From Paenibacillus sp. (GTDB lineage Bacteria > Bacillota > Bacilli > Paenibacillales > NBRC-103111): a stretch of 13,991 nucleotides of DNA. The stretch spans positions 1 through 13,991 of the forward strand of contig JARBUQ010000044.1 of the NCBI GenBank assembly GCA_029239545.1. The letters run 5' to 3'. The notes below the pieces were generated by a model. It was not told the DNA's origin, made no database searches, and worked only from the letters and a program-made list of their open reading frames with translations. Each line of letters starts with the position of its first letter. Positions within the stretch are counted from its first letter, which is position 1. Both the position numbers and the translations under genes were made by a program. This document shows positions 12,893 to 13,991 of this stretch, one piece after another.

Positions 12893-13991
12893 ATGGCAAC
12901 CAAGGTTCCGCATAAGTCGAAGAAGAGGATACGTATAGTCGTTATAACTCTGCTTATGATCTTTTCTTTTAATTCAATACCTTATATATCTGCTGTAGGC
13001 ACAGATAATCAGCCTAAGTACATTCTCCTTCGTCTGGAGGACATTGGCCCTGGGGGGCAATATGAGGGTCCAGAACAGTTAGGCAAGCTGAGAGCGGTAA
13101 TTGAACTGTTGAAGGAATACAAGGTGCATTACCAGATGGCGGTTATCCCGAGATGGATCGAAATTCCTAAGGACGGCAAGCGCTATGATATATCCCTGGA
13201 CAAAACCGATGATCCATATGTGGCAGCTTTCGTGAGTCTGCTCAAGCAGGCCGAGTCTAATGGAGCGGTAATCGGCATGCACGGTTATACCCATCAGGTA
13301 GGTGACGTTCGACGTGATGACGGACAGCATGAGTCGGGCATCGGGAATGAATTTAATGTTTCGAATGTAGAAGAGACGAAATCAACCCGCTTTGCTCAGC
13401 AAAGAGTTGAGGAAGCCATCCAAATATTCGAAGGTATTAACATCAGGCCGAAATTTTGGGAAGCGCCGCATTATCAAACAACTCCAGAGCAGGACGAGGT
13501 TTTCCGTTGTTTTTTTGGTCTGCATTATCAAGCTGACATGTTTAAAAATCGGAATCCGGTAAGCGCCCAATATTCAACGGCTCGCAATACAAGAGTGGGC
13601 GAGACTTCATTGGGTGCAGTGAACGTACCTACCCCTCTCTCCTATATCCCATATAATCGCGATGCAGACATTATTCTGAAGCAGCTGGACCAGTCAGACC
13701 GTTTGCCATCTTTCTTTTTCCATCCTTTTCTAGAATTCAAACATCTTACCCCTGTGTTGGACGCCAATGGAGCTCCGGTTTTGCAGGATGGGCTGCCCTT
13801 ATACAGGTATCCGGCGAAGTCCAAGAGTATTCTTACAAAGCTGTTGATTCAGTTGGAACAAAAAGGGTATAAGTTTATCCCAATTACAGACTATATTCCA
13901 TTCACACCAGCCCAAAGTGTGCGTATCGAGGGAATGTCAGAAAAAAACATTCAAATAGCTGATGTAACTGGAGATGGTCAAGCTGATGTTG
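12893..13991 (+). CDS. Secreted DUF2334 deacetylase-like protein with FG-GAP-like tail (partial)
   Basis: The frame opens at ATG 12893, with GGAGGA 8 bases upstream, and runs off the window after 366 codons. A basic N terminus (KSKKRIR) and a hydrophobic stretch (15-34) make a signal peptide or anchor. The main domain, about 42-345, fits DUF2334, a relative of polysaccharide deacetylases: LRLEDIGPGG holds the early acidic pair Glu49-Asp50, HGYTH (His130, His134) is the metal-binding H-x3-H motif, WEAPHYQ follows, and His277 lies in FFHPF. These would remove acetyl groups from a cell-wall or exported polysaccharide; the substrate is unknown. The last visible residues, IQIADVTGDGQADVV, look like the start of an FG-GAP/VCBS calcium-binding repeat, so a beta-propeller-like region probably continues beyond the window. 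Confidence 0.85.
   Translation, partial: MATKVPHKSKKRIRIVVITLLMIFSFNSIPYISAVGTDNQPKYILLRLEDIGPGGQYEGPEQLGKLRAVIELLKEYKVHYQMAVIPRWIEIPKDGKRYDISLDKTDDPYVAAFVSLLKQAESNGAVIGMHGYTHQVGDVRRDDGQHESGIGNEFNVSNVEETKSTRFAQQRVEEAIQIFEGINIRPKFWEAPHYQTTPEQDEVFRCFFGLHYQADMFKNRNPVSAQYSTARNTRVGETSLGAVNVPTPLSYIPYNRDADIILKQLDQSDRLPSFFFHPFLEFKHLTPVLDANGAPVLQDGLPLYRYPAKSKSILTKLLIQLEQKGYKFIPITDYIPFTPAQSVRIEGMSEKNIQIADVTGDGQADV

Overview
The window looks like chromosomal DNA from a spore-forming Firmicute, most probably Paenibacillus or a close relative. The inference rests on gene content: a B. subtilis-type SpeA arginine decarboxylase, a Spo0E-like phosphatase, small Bacilli families of the DUF1292, DUF1885-like and DUF3055-like kinds, a DUF2334 protein with an FG-GAP-like tail, strong purine-rich ribosome binding sites and Bacillus-type promoters. 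No rRNA, tRNA, CRISPR array, insertion sequence or prophage gene was seen.

Layout. (1) 1-150: the end of an unrecognised Cys-rich protein. (2) 265-3567: a divergent molybdoenzyme pair, fdhD on the minus strand and an FdhF/YdeP-family bis-MGD oxidoreductase on the plus strand. Their 100-150 bp regulatory gap holds four inverted repeats. (3) 3606-6405: a membrane-anchored HAMP-GGDEF-EAL cyclic-di-GMP protein, preceded by a sigma-H-type promoter and a 14-bp palindrome. Its 3' end overlaps a convergent Spo0E-like gene. (4) 6552-8550: four small genes, namely a secreted protein with a copper-amine-oxidase-N-like domain, a DUF1292 protein, a DUF1885-like protein on the minus strand and a DUF3055-like protein. 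Long hairpin terminators follow the first, second and fourth of them. (5) 8631-12763: speA on the minus strand, divergent from two tandem MFS transporters; the second is a Bmr/NorA/Blt-like antiporter. (6) 12893 to the end: a secreted DUF2334 polysaccharide-deacetylase-like protein, cut by the window edge.

How the genes may work together. FdhD sulfurates the molybdenum cofactor of formate-dehydrogenase-type enzymes, so it is the natural maturation factor for its divergent neighbour. The sigma-H-type promoter on the cyclic-di-GMP gene and the adjoining Spo0E-like phosphatase suggest that second-messenger turnover is tied to stationary phase or sporulation here. SpeA makes agmatine, the first step of polyamine synthesis, and sits back to back with a Blt-like exporter, which makes polyamine efflux a reasonable but untested idea.

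I found no clearly new multi-gene system. The strongest unexplained signals are regulatory: the sigma-H promoter plus DosR-like palindrome upstream of the cyclic-di-GMP gene, and the nest of inverted repeats between fdhD and the oxidoreductase gene.
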